From Candidatus Sericytochromatia bacterium (GTDB lineage Bacteria > Cyanobacteriota > Sericytochromatia > JACMPN01): DNA of 12,211 bases. Location of the stretch: positions 1 to 12,211 of the forward strand of contig JACMPN010000011.1 of NCBI GenBank assembly GCA_014377495.1, given 5' to 3'. The notes beneath the pieces are model-generated. The model did not search any database and was not told the origin of the DNA. It worked only from the letters and a program-made list of their open reading frames with translations. A program made the position numbers and the translations under genes. Below are positions 1-6,215 of the stretch, piece after piece (the first letter of the stretch is position 1; every line of letters begins with the position of its first letter).

Positions 1-1
1 C

Positions 2-385
2 CCGCAGGATCTCACCTCGCATGTCTTCGTCATCAACGGGGTGAATCACGACTGGCTTTTCCCCAAATGCACGGCGATCGTCCACCATGGCGGTGCCGGC
101 ACGACGGCCGCCAGCCTGCGGGCCGGGGCGCCCACCCTGATCTGTGCCGTCTTTGCCGATCAGCCCTTTTGGGGCAAACGGGTGGTCTCACTGGGCGTCG
201 GGACCTGGATGCCGTATGCAAAGCTGAACCATGACACGCTGCTGGCCGGATTGCGCCATTTAGAAGACCGCAACCTGAAAAAGCGGGCCGCCGCCCTGGG
301 CATCGCCATGCGCCAGGAAGAGGGTCTGGCAAATGCCGTCAAGGCGATTGCCGAGCGGCTGGCCACGGCCCCCATTCCCCGCTAA
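2..385 (+). CDS. UGT-type glycosyltransferase, C-terminal part (5' end off window)
   Basis: This is the nucleotide-sugar-binding C-terminal domain of a GT1-family (UGT/MurG-fold) glycosyltransferase, which transfers a sugar from a nucleotide donor to a lipid, sterol or macrolide-like acceptor. The frame is open from the window edge, so at least the acceptor-binding N-terminal domain is missing; about 127 residues are visible. The signature is the run V-H-H-G-G-A-G-T-T near visible residues 29-37, followed by A-G-A-P-T, then F-A-D-Q-P-F-W-G and G-V-G; these are the donor-binding loop and the D-Q pair of bacterial sterol/macrolide glycosyltransferases. The acceptor cannot be told from this half. 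It ends in TAA with no obvious terminator, and the next gene is convergent. Family call is firm; substrate is unknown. Confidence 0.9.
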   Translation, partial: PQDLTSHVFVINGVNHDWLFPKCTAIVHHGGAGTTAASLRAGAPTLICAVFADQPFWGKRVVSLGVGTWMPYAKLNHDTLLAGLRHLEDRNLKKRAAALGIAMRQEEGLANAVKAIAERLATAPIPR

Positions 386-614
386 GAGGCTGAGCGGAAA
401 GCTCCGACCGAGACTGGTGTCGAGGGGCAAAGTCAGGCAAGGCAGCGTGACGAAGCGTACCCGGGGCGGTACGGCGACGATCGGCAACAACGCAACGGCG
501 GGTCATTCGGCACACTGGCGACCGAAGGTATTCATTGGCAACCCCTCAGCACTGGTGCAGGGTCCGATTCGGCGGGTTCGCGACGGCCCGCGCTGCCTGC
601 CAACAGCTGGGCCG

Positions 615-971
615 TCAGTGCGGCAACTCGCCCAGCAAGTGGGCCTGGGTGGCCAAACGGATCTGCAGGCCTTTGCAGACAGCGTCGCACAGGTCCCAGA
701 CCAGCGGATCCGTGATCCGGTAATGGACGATCGTCCCGGTTTGCCGGCGACCGACGAAGCCGGCCTCCTGCAGTACTTTCAGGTGCTTGCTGACCGATGA
801 CTGGGCGACAGCCACGGCGTCGATCACCTGAGAGACGCTACGCTCACCGTCGTGCAGGACCTGCAGGATCTGCAGCCGCACGGGATCACCCAGGACTTTG
901 AAGCGCTGGGCGATCAGCGTCAACGCTTCGGGGCGCATCGCCCGCTCCGGCGCCTGCTCCGACATTCCCAT
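615..971 (-). CDS. ArsR/SmtB-family transcriptional repressor
   Basis: A 118-residue winged-helix repressor of the ArsR/SmtB family, the usual length. Residues 22-85 carry the fold: F-K-V-L-G-D-P-V-R-L-Q-I-L, then the recognition helix V-A-Q-S-S-V-S-K-H-L-K-V-L (residues 55-67), then the wing R-R-Q-T-G-T-I-V-H-Y-R. It is divergent from the rhodanese/TauE/persulfide dioxygenase operon and probably controls it, and itself, through the palindrome in the shared intergenic region. The first ATG (969-971) is preceded by a GGAAGGG-like ribosome binding site; a second ATG two codons in is less well placed. Its only cysteines are C95 and C99, one helical turn apart in the C-terminal helix. The helix-2 cysteine of the persulfide sensors BigR and SqrR appears replaced by Gln36, so the sensing chemistry is uncertain: thiol switch or metal. 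Confidence 0.92.
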   Translation of the reverse strand: MGMSEQAPERAMRPEALTLIAQRFKVLGDPVRLQILQVLHDGERSVSQVIDAVAVAQSSVSKHLKVLQEAGFVGRRQTGTIVHYRITDPLVWDLCDAVCKGLQIRLATQAHLLGELPH

Positions 972-996
972 CCGTACGTCCCTTCCTTCGCATCAC

Positions 997-1026
997 TTGA
1001 CACGAGCATATCAGATATCGTTATAT
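997..1026 (+). promoter_or_regulatory. Putative sigma70 promoter of the rhodanese operon
   Basis: A consensus -35 hexamer TTGACA lies at 997-1002. Eighteen bases downstream is TTATAT (1021-1026) as the -10. Transcription would start near 1033, about 25 bases before the rhodanese ATG, which has AAGAGG (1047-1052) as its ribosome binding site. The -10 is inside the large palindrome, so a bound repressor would exclude RNA polymerase. Read from sequence only. Confidence 0.6.
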
Positions 1027-1044
1027 TCCAATATTAGAATATAA
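1008..1044. promoter_or_regulatory. Probable ArsR-family operator, two dyads
   Basis: The main dyad is at 1021-1044: perfect 8-base arms TTATATTC and GAATATAA around an 8-base centre that contains AATATT, so 22 of 24 positions are symmetric. A smaller dyad, ATATC-A-GATAT, lies next to it at 1008-1018. AT-rich symmetric sites over the -10 are typical of ArsR/BigR-type operators, and the run stands out in otherwise GC-rich DNA. It lies between the repressor gene and the operon it most likely controls. Confidence 0.75.
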
Positions 1045-1057
1045 GAAAGAGGCTCCC

Positions 1058-1618
1058 ATGGCCGATCTTGCTGAACGGACACGGACGTGTGCACCGGCCG
1101 ACTTTGCCCTGCTCCTGGCCGAGCCCGGTCCCGCCCAACTGATCGACGTGCGGGAACCTGCCGAGTACGCCGCCGAGCATCTGCCCGCCGTGCAGCTGAT
1201 GCCCCTGACCCAGCTGCCCGCCCTGAGCCGCCAGCTGGATCCGCAGCGGCCCGTCTACGTGCTCTGCCGTTCGGGGAACCGGGCCAAACTGGCGGCCACC
1301 CAGTTGCAAGACCTCGGGTTCGTCGACATGGTCGTCGTCATGGGTGGGATCAAGGCCTGTCTGGCTGCCGGCCTTCCGGTCGTCCAGAAGACCGGCGGCG
1401 TGTGGGCCCTGGAACGCCAGGTCAGATTTGCGGCGGGCCTGCTGGTGATGGCGGGCGTAGCCCTGGGGACGGCGGTGCATCCGGGCTGGTACGGCCTGTC
1501 AGGCGTCGTCGGGGCGGGACTGGCATTTGCCGGGCTCACCGACACCTGCGGGATGGCCATGCTCCTGGCCCGTATGCCGTGGAACCAGCGGGCGGGGGTC
1601 GTGTGTCAGCCTTCCTGA
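1058..1618 (+). CDS. Membrane rhodanese with DUF2892 tail (YgaP-like sulfurtransferase)
   Basis: A 186-residue protein with a single rhodanese domain (about residues 10-112) and a C-terminal DUF2892 region (about 118-176) of two transmembrane segments, the layout of E. coli YgaP. The catalytic loop is C-R-S-G-N-R at residues 70-75, with C70 the persulfide-carrying cysteine; L-I-D-V-R-E-P-A-E-Y (28-37) is the usual rhodanese strand motif. The tail reads E-R-Q-V-R-F-A-A-G, then H-P-G-W-Y-G-L-S and G-M-A-M-L-L-A-R-M-P-W-N, as in rhodanese-associated DUF2892 domains. It probably shuttles sulfane sulfur at the inner membrane. It is the first gene of the operon, and its 3' end overlaps the exporter gene by 16 bases. 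The intact active site argues for activity. Confidence 0.93.
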   Translation: MADLAERTRTCAPADFALLLAEPGPAQLIDVREPAEYAAEHLPAVQLMPLTQLPALSRQLDPQRPVYVLCRSGNRAKLAATQLQDLGFVDMVVVMGGIKACLAAGLPVVQKTGGVWALERQVRFAAGLLVMAGVALGTAVHPGWYGLSGVVGAGLAFAGLTDTCGMAMLLARMPWNQRAGVVCQPS

Positions 1619-2370
1619 ATGCCCAGGATCACCTGGCCGCTGCGCTGATGGCCGTGGTCGGCCTGCTGCTCGGCCTGTTGGGTGGCGGCGGCTCGGTGCT
1701 GGCGGTGCCCCTGCTGACGATGGGCACCGGCATGGCTGCGGCCCAGGCGATCCCCGTCTCGCTGGGCGTAGTCGGCATCGCCAGCCTGGGGGCAGGTTTG
1801 GCCCATTGGCGACGGGGTCACGTGTTTCCCCGACTGGCCCTGCTGATCGGCGGCACCGGTATGGTGGGGGCGATGCTGGGCGGCTGGCTCTCCCGGTTCA
1901 TCCCGTCCGACGTGCTGGGCATCGCCTTTGCCGGTCTGATGCTGGTGATGGGCGCCAAACTGATCGGCGCCAAGGCGACGGCGCCCCGCCGGCCGGCGAC
2001 CACCTCACCTGCCGTGCTGATGGCCATCGGCCTGGGCATCGGCCTGCTGACCGGGCTCCTGGGGGTGGGCGGGGGCTTTCTGATCGTGCCGGCCCTGATC
2101 CTGATGACCGACACGCCCATGGCCAAAGCGATCGGCACGTCGTCGGTCGTCATCGCCGCCAACGCCCTGACGGGCTTTGCCGTCCAAGCCTACCAACACG
2201 CCCCCGACTGGTCCGGCATGACCCTGATGATCGTCGCCGCCCTGCTCGCCGCACAGGTCGGCGCCTGGCTGGGTACCAAGCTCGCCCCCGGGCGGCTGCG
2301 TTACGGCTTTGGCTGGCTGGTCCTGACGATCGGACTGGTTTTTCTGCAACACCTCGTCATCCCCGCCTGA
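1603..2370 (+). CDS. TauE/SafE-family anion (sulfite) exporter
   Basis: An integral membrane protein of the TauE/SafE (DUF81) family, about 255 residues and eight or so hydrophobic segments. The family's internal duplication is visible: G-L-L-G-G-G-G-S-V-L-A-V-P near residues 24-36 and G-L-L-G-V-G-G-G-F-L-I-V-P near 151-163. Members export sulfite, sulfoacetate or related organosulfur anions. Placed between a rhodanese and a persulfide dioxygenase, sulfite is the most likely cargo. I chose GTG at 1603, which overlaps the upstream stop and has a GGCGGGGG run just ahead; the first ATG (1648) would cut into the first membrane segment and lacks a ribosome binding site. The same frame is open far upstream inside the rhodanese gene, but that part is an antigene-frame shadow. 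Confidence 0.88.
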   Translation: MSAFLNAQDHLAAALMAVVGLLLGLLGGGGSVLAVPLLTMGTGMAAAQAIPVSLGVVGIASLGAGLAHWRRGHVFPRLALLIGGTGMVGAMLGGWLSRFIPSDVLGIAFAGLMLVMGAKLIGAKATAPRRPATTSPAVLMAIGLGIGLLTGLLGVGGGFLIVPALILMTDTPMAKAIGTSSVVIAANALTGFAVQAYQHAPDWSGMTLMIVAALLAAQVGAWLGTKLAPGRLRYGFGWLVLTIGLVFLQHLVIPA

Positions 2371-2406
2371 CGGCGGCCGCAGGCATCTGACCACTGGAGG
2401 GTTCCC

Positions 2407-3798
2407 ATGCTGTTTCAACCGTTTTACCTCAGCTGTCTCTCGCACGGTTCTTACCTGATCGGTGCCCGGGGCCAGGCCGCCGTGATCGATCCCCAGCGGG
2501 ACGTCGACCAATATCTGGCTGCCGCAGAGGCCGCCGGCCTGACGATCACGGCCATCATCGAAACGCACCTGCACGCCGACTTCGTCTCCGGCCATCAGGA
2601 GCTGTCCGCCCGCACCGGCGCCCCCATCTACGTTGGCCGTCGCACCGAGACGGGCTTTGCCGCCGAGCGGCTCACCGACGGCGACGAGGTGACCGTCGGG
2701 ACCCTGGTCCTGCACGTCCTGGAGACCCCCGGCCACACGCCTGAGGGCATCTCGCTGCTCGTCACGGACAAGGCCCAGCCGGAGATGATTCCCAAGCTGT
2801 TCACGGGCGACACCCTGTTCATCGGGGACGTCGGCCGTCCGGATCTGGCCGGCGGCAAGGGCTTTACCCCGCAGGACATGGCCGGAATGCTGTACGACAG
2901 CTTGCACGACAAGATCCTCACCCTCCCCGATGCGGTCGAGGTCTATCCGGCCCACGGCGCCGGCTCCTCCTGCGGGCGGGCGATCAGCGATGAGCGGGTC
3001 TCCACGATCGGCCTGCAGCGCCAGACGAATTATGCCCTGCAGCCGATGTCCCGGGAGGCGTTCATCGCCCTGATGACGGAGAACCTCGCTGCCGCACCGG
3101 CCTACTTTGCCCACAATGCGGCGCTCAATCGACAAGGCGCCCCGGCCCTGGCGGAACTGCCCACGTTGCCGCCCGTCGCCGCAGCCGCTTTCGCCGGCCA
3201 GCAGGCGGGCGGAATCACCGTCCTCGACGGGCGTGACGCTGACGTCTACGCCGACGCCCACCTCGCCGGCAGCCTGAACATCGGTCTCGACGGCCGGTTT
3301 GCCTCGTGGGTGGGGACGCTGATCCCCTTTGGCACGCCGTTGCTGCTCGTCGTTGCGGCGACCGCCGACGCGGCCGTGGCACAGCAACGTCTGGCCCGGG
3401 TCGGCTACGACCGGGTGGTCGGCTATGCCGTCGCCAATGCGGCCGAATGGCAGGCGGCAGGTCTGGACGTGCGGACGGTGCCATCGCTGACGCCAGCCGA
3501 GGCGACCGATCGGATCAACGCCGATTGGCAGCTCCTGGACGTCCGCCAACCCGCCGAGTTTGCCGCCGGCCACGTACAGGGGGCGATCCATCACCCCGTC
3601 GATCGCCTGGCACAAGGGGGCATCCCGATCAGGGCGGAACGCCCGACGGTCGTCATCTGCGGGAGCGGCTACCGGTCTAGCGCTGCCATCGGGCTATTGG
3701 AACAGCAGGGTTTCCGCGACCTGGCGAACGTGGCCGGAGGGATGGCCGCCTGGCAAGCTGCCGCCTTACCGATCGCCATGCCCGCCGTCGCCGTCTAG
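2407..3798 (+). CDS. Persulfide dioxygenase-type metallo-beta-lactamase fused to two rhodanese domains
   Basis: A 463-residue three-domain cytoplasmic enzyme. Residues 1-250 form an ETHE1/Blh-type metallo-beta-lactamase domain: T-H-L-H-A-D-F-V-S-G-H (53-63), P-G-H (108-110), T-G-D-T-L-F (133-138), G-R-P-D-L (143-147) and P-A-H-G (181-184). H54, H110 and D135 are the likely mononuclear iron ligands, with H56, D58 and H183 also conserved. The G-R-x-D-L motif points to persulfide dioxygenase rather than glyoxalase II; the reaction would be glutathione persulfide to sulfite. Residues 265-355 form a rhodanese fold with no cysteine in the active loop (V-V-A-A-T-A-D), so this one is probably inactive. 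Residues 365-458 form a second rhodanese with C-G-S-G-Y-R-S, catalytic C418. GGAGGG lies six bases before the ATG; the gap from the exporter gene is 36 bases, so one operon is likely. Confidence 0.93.
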   Translation: MLFQPFYLSCLSHGSYLIGARGQAAVIDPQRDVDQYLAAAEAAGLTITAIIETHLHADFVSGHQELSARTGAPIYVGRRTETGFAAERLTDGDEVTVGTLVLHVLETPGHTPEGISLLVTDKAQPEMIPKLFTGDTLFIGDVGRPDLAGGKGFTPQDMAGMLYDSLHDKILTLPDAVEVYPAHGAGSSCGRAISDERVSTIGLQRQTNYALQPMSREAFIALMTENLAAAPAYFAHNAALNRQGAPALAELPTLPPVAAAAFAGQQAGGITVLDGRDADVYADAHLAGSLNIGLDGRFASWVGTLIPFGTPLLLVVAATADAAVAQQRLARVGYDRVVGYAVANAAEWQAAGLDVRTVPSLTPAEATDRINADWQLLDVRQPAEFAAGHVQGAIHHPVDRLAQGGIPIRAERPTVVICGSGYRSSAAIGLLEQQGFRDLANVAGGMAAWQAAALPIAMPAVAV

Positions 3799-3799
3799 G

Positions 3800-4147
3800 C
3801 AGCACAGCAAGGTCAGTCCAGGACGGGCTTACAAATGCCATGACGGCGATGCACCAGCCTGCCGGATCCAGCTCCCAGAACCATAGTCCCGTGTGGGCCG
3901 ACGCCGGAAAGACCTGATGGACGTTGTGGATGGAGCTGCCAAACGACGGCAGACCCAGCCACCGGACGTTCGCCGGCTGATCGGTGACGACATACGGCCG
4001 ATTGCCCAAGAGGTGGCCGAAGGCGTTCGACAGGCACATGGCCTGGAGATAGAGGAAGACCCGCACGACGCCGCTCCAGAGGAAACCCGTCACGAATCCC
4101 CACGATGTCCCGGTGATCTCCACCCGGAAAATGAACCCCGTCCGCAC
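3800..4147 (-). pseudogene. Decayed fragment of an acyl-CoA (delta-9) desaturase
   Basis: The minus-strand frame here reads like the C-terminal third of a membrane acyl-CoA desaturase. From about 4111 downward it gives G-T-S-W-G-F-V-T-G-F-L-W-S-G-V-V-R-V-F-L, then G-H-L-L-G-N-R-P-Y, then W-L-G-L-P-S-F-G, then H-N-V-H-Q-V-F-P-A-S-A-H-T-G-L, and a W-E-L-D-P-A-G-W tail, in family order and spacing. The histidines that bind the di-iron centre are gone: the family's H-H-x-T-W reads Y-L-Q-A-M, and the third box H-N-N-H-H reads H-N-V-H-Q (3914-3928). The N-terminal two thirds, with the first His boxes, are absent; upstream sequence does not match. There is no credible start or ribosome binding site. 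The frame runs on antisense into the dioxygenase gene, which is not meaningful. I infer a relic, not an enzyme. Confidence 0.6.
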
Positions 4148-4240
4148 GTTTGCCGGGTGACCGGCATAGTTTACCCAGGTGCTGGGCCTGCTGTCGGCAG
4201 ATCGGACAATTGTTCAATTCTGTTCCAGAAAGGGACGAGT

Positions 4241-4432
4241 TTATAGCTCGAAGGCGGATTCGGGCGGTGCGGTCAACGGGATCTGCGAATACTGGCAGCG
4301 GCTGACGGCGGTGTACATCTCCCGGACGACCAGCGCCTGCCGTTCCGTGTCGCAACCGAGGCGCTCTCTGGCGATGCCCGGGACAAGCGAGGGGGTCTGC
4401 AACTCCACCAGGTCGATGACCCGATCGCCCAT
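4241..4432 (-). CDS. Small unrecognised ORF, possibly a gene remnant
   Basis: A 63-residue reading frame with a natural-looking composition (D-R-V-I-D-L-V-E-L-Q-T-P near the start, then E-R-L-G-C-D-T-E-R-Q-A-L-V-V-R-E-M-Y), but no recognised family. The ATG at 4430-4432 has no ribosome binding site. The frame is open a further 16 codons upstream without a start, and a protein-like stretch in another minus-strand frame (D-P-V-P-I-P-P-D-G-R-G-Y-R-R-L, about 4456-4502) leads towards it. That pattern would fit an older gene broken by a frameshift near 4455-4470, downstream of the small acidic protein gene. Codon evidence alone is too thin to be sure it is coding. The desaturase relic, this ORF and the acidic protein are the only content I see between 3799 and 4852. 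Confidence 0.25.
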   Translation of the reverse strand: MGDRVIDLVELQTPSLVPGIARERLGCDTERQALVVREMYTAVSRCQYSQIPLTAPPESAFEL

Positions 4433-4561
4433 TTGGGCTTGAGAGAGCAGGCGACCAGGCGTCTGTAGCCGCGACCGTCAGGGGGAATTGGGACAGGATC
4501 CAAACGGACGAACCCGCCGCCGGCAGGACCGGTGACGGGCTCGCAATCGCTGGGCGAAACG

Positions 4562-4852
4562 TTAGATGAACGTCGCCGCACGGGTCCCGGCCGGAGGGCC
4601 GTAGGACTCGTCGGCGGCAGCGGCCACGGACTGGGTCGACTCGAACTCGTCGTTCTCGTCCTCTTCCTCTTTGGCGCTCTTGGAGCCACCGATGCGGGCA
4701 TGGGTCAACAAGGCTGCCAGCTCCGGCGGAGCGGCCGACTCAGTGACCTCGAACAGGGCGTCAGCGAAACCCGAAGGATCCGACGAAACTTTTTTGCTGG
4801 TCTGGGTCGTGCCGGCCGTGGTCTGCGTGGAACCAATATTGCCAATCGTCAT
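4562..4852 (-). CDS. Small acidic Ser/Thr-rich hypothetical protein
   Basis: A 96-residue protein I do not recognise. It begins M-T-I-G-N-I-G-S-T-Q-T-T-A-G-T-T with no signal peptide and no membrane segment. It has one likely amphipathic helix (S-G-F-A-D-A-L-F-E-V-T-E-S-A-A, roughly residues 27-41) followed by P-P-E-L-A-A-L-L-T-H-A-R, then a strongly acidic run K-E-E-E-D-E-N-D-E-F-E near 61-71, and a low-complexity Ala/Pro tail. The case for a real gene is the start: AAGGAGA at 4859-4865 lies six bases before the ATG, the best Shine-Dalgarno in this region. It is the only gene transcribed leftwards here, divergent from the MNT/HEPN pair. Much of the chain looks disordered; function is unknown. 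Confidence 0.6.
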   Translation of the reverse strand: MTIGNIGSTQTTAGTTQTSKKVSSDPSGFADALFEVTESAAPPELAALLTHARIGGSKSAKEEEDENDEFESTQSVAAAADESYGPPAGTRAATFI

Positions 4853-5076
4853 CCAACGTCTCCTTTTTAGCGGATAGCCGATTTCAAGTTAGCAAACGCA
4901 ACGTATCGCTACAAGCAGCAACCCGTTAGCCCCGGTGAAATGGTCGCGAAAGACCGTTAAAAATGCGCCCGGCAGATTAAAGACGTGTTCAGCAGACGTC
5001 AGACGGGGCGGCAAGGGTATCACTTTTGTAGAAGGGTTGGCGCGTGGCTGGTCCAGCCGGCACCGGCTAGTATGAC

Positions 5077-5105
5077 TTGTACTCATATGAGTATGGATGT
5101 ATACA
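5077..5105 (+). promoter_or_regulatory. Putative promoter of the MNT/HEPN pair
   Basis: TTGTAC (5077-5082) and TATACA (5100-5105) are spaced by 17 bases, a good sigma70 arrangement, some 30 bases ahead of the MNT gene start. Both hexamers are embedded in the inverted repeat at 5079-5114, which suggests repression by a dyad-binding regulator. The rest of the 285-base gap from 4853 to 5137 shows nothing I can name. Confidence 0.5.
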
Positions 5106-5114
5106 TATGAGTAC
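5079..5114. promoter_or_regulatory. Inverted-repeat operator ahead of the MNT/HEPN pair
   Basis: GTACTCATATG (5079-5089) and its exact reverse complement CATATGAGTAC (5104-5114) are separated by 14 bases. The left half is itself part of a perfect 14-base palindrome, TACTCATATGAGTA (5080-5093), and CATATGAGTA is repeated directly at 5084-5093 and 5104-5113, 20 bases apart or about two helical turns. This suggests two dimers bound side by side over the promoter. The likely ligand is the winged-helix protein encoded just downstream, since such pairs usually repress themselves. Confidence 0.7.
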
Positions 5115-5137
5115 AGCAAGATGCGAGGTTGCGCGCC

Positions 5138-5812
5138 GTGGGACAGCTGGCAAAGCCAAGTAGCGCCTACTATCAGCCGCTGGACATGCTATTGGGATCC
5201 CCGGCGCTGGTCCGGGTCTTGCGGGTGCTCAGCCTGCACGGCGGTTTCCTGTCGGCGACCGAGGTTGCCGAGCGCGCCGGTCTCAACCGCGTTGGCAGCA
5301 AGCGCCTGTTGGACCAGTTAGTGGAGACCCGGTTGGTGGAGCGCTCCGGTCGGGCGCGCAGTGTGCTCTACCATCTGGGTGACGACACCTTTTTGGCGCC
5401 CGTCATTCAGGCGCTGTTCCGCCAGGAGAGTGGACGCATTGACGGTGTCGGGCACATGGTGCGGGAGATTGCGCAACGCGTCCAGCCTGCCCCCCTGGCG
5501 GTGTGGCATTTTGGCAGCGTAGCCAGAGCGGAGGACACATTTGCCAGTGATTACGACTTGGCGATCGTTGGCGACGCGTCGCAGCTAGCCCAGCAGAAGG
5601 CGCAATTCTGGTCGCTGCTGTCTGAGGCCGCCGAGCCTTGGCTGATCCGCCCCTCCCTGATCTCGCTGAGCGAGGACGACGTCTGGGCCAACTATCGCGA
5701 GCAGACCGCATTTTGGCAGAATATGCAACGGGATGGCGTTGTATTGTTCGGGAAATCCCCAGAACAGGTTGTATATGGTCGAAAAAAACACGAAGGACGT
5801 CGGTCCGACTGA
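5138..5812 (+). CDS. Winged-helix protein with MNT nucleotidyltransferase domain (putative antitoxin/regulator)
   Basis: A two-domain protein of about 224 residues. The first 85 residues form a winged helix-turn-helix (F-L-S-A-T-E-V-A-E-R-A-G-L-N, then a wing with E-R-S-G-R-A-R-S-V-L-Y-H). A minimal nucleotidyltransferase domain follows, with H-F-G-S-V-A-R-A-E-D and S-D-Y-D-L-A-I-V: the G-S...D-x-D signature that binds NTP and magnesium. In MNT/HEPN toxin-antitoxin pairs this enzyme AMPylates and neutralises the HEPN toxin; the added DNA-binding domain suggests it also binds the operator upstream. The strand that normally supplies a third acidic residue reads L-I-R-P-S-L-I-S-L-S, without an Asp at the expected place. 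I prefer GTG 5138, nine bases after GAGG; TTG 5129 abuts that GAGG and is less likely. Base composition is less GC-biased than in the flanking operons, hinting at transfer. Confidence 0.8.
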   Translation: MGQLAKPSSAYYQPLDMLLGSPALVRVLRVLSLHGGFLSATEVAERAGLNRVGSKRLLDQLVETRLVERSGRARSVLYHLGDDTFLAPVIQALFRQESGRIDGVGHMVREIAQRVQPAPLAVWHFGSVARAEDTFASDYDLAIVGDASQLAQQKAQFWSLLSEAAEPWLIRPSLISLSEDDVWANYREQTAFWQNMQRDGVVLFGKSPEQVVYGRKKHEGRRSD

Positions 5813-6185
5813 TTGGCAAGGACGCCTCACCAAGGCGCAACGCTACCGACGCAGTGCGGAGAAGCTGGCCTATTTCGATGACGGCGAAGACGACGCTGAC
5901 GGCATCATGATCACAGTCATTCAAAGTGCCATCGCCTACGGTGACGCGCTGACCATGAAGTTCAAACAAAAAAAGGGCCAGGACCATCAGAGCCAGGCAC
6001 GTTTGATCAAGGAGGCCCTCGGCCGGGAGGCAAGTGCCGATCAGGTCAAGCGCTTTGGCGACATTCTTTCCTCAAAGAGCGAATCGGCATATGGTCATCG
6101 TCTCATCCGCCTGGTCGATGCCCTGGCAGCTGTCGAGCAATTAAAGCGCGTCGCGATGTGGGCTGAGGGGCTGTTGAAAGTCTGA
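5775..6185 (+). CDS. HEPN-like helical protein, partner of the MNT protein
   Basis: A 136-residue, mostly helical protein overlapping the MNT gene by 38 bases, so the two are co-translated. It resembles the HEPN domains that pair with MNT proteins: a first helix pair (R-R-S-A-E-K-L-A-Y-F, then I-M-I-T-V-I-Q-S-A-I-A-Y-G-D-A-L at 44-59), a basic linker with H71, then F-G-D-I-L-S-S-K-S-E-S-A-Y-G (94-107) and two closing helices ending W-A-E-G-L-L. The K-S-E-S-A-Y-G block matches the position of the conserved A-x-Y-G of this branch. I find no R-x4-6-H motif, the RNase signature of active HEPN toxins, so it may be a non-nucleolytic member or use other residues. ATG 5775 has AGG seven to nine bases upstream. 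It converges with the FAD oxidoreductase gene 30 bases away. Confidence 0.65.
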   Translation: MVEKNTKDVGPTDWQGRLTKAQRYRRSAEKLAYFDDGEDDADGIMITVIQSAIAYGDALTMKFKQKKGQDHQSQARLIKEALGREASADQVKRFGDILSSKSESAYGHRLIRLVDALAAVEQLKRVAMWAEGLLKV

Positions 6186-6215
6186 GCCACCGATATCGCC
6201 CCTGCGCCATGGCCT

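Noticed and set aside
386..614. Possible small gene or terminator after the glycosyltransferase
   Set aside because: Only a weak 5-base GTACC/GGTAC hairpin without a T run and frames with no start signal; nothing to support.
1087..1602. Long N-terminal extension of the exporter frame
   Set aside because: It overlaps the rhodanese gene completely, is Arg/Gly-rich and has no membrane segments; the exporter begins at GTG 1603.
2005..3615. 536-codon minus-strand open frame across the exporter and dioxygenase genes
   Set aside because: It lies antisense to two genes with clear motifs, has Gly/Asp/Arg-rich shadow composition and no family similarity; long antisense frames are common in GC-rich DNA.
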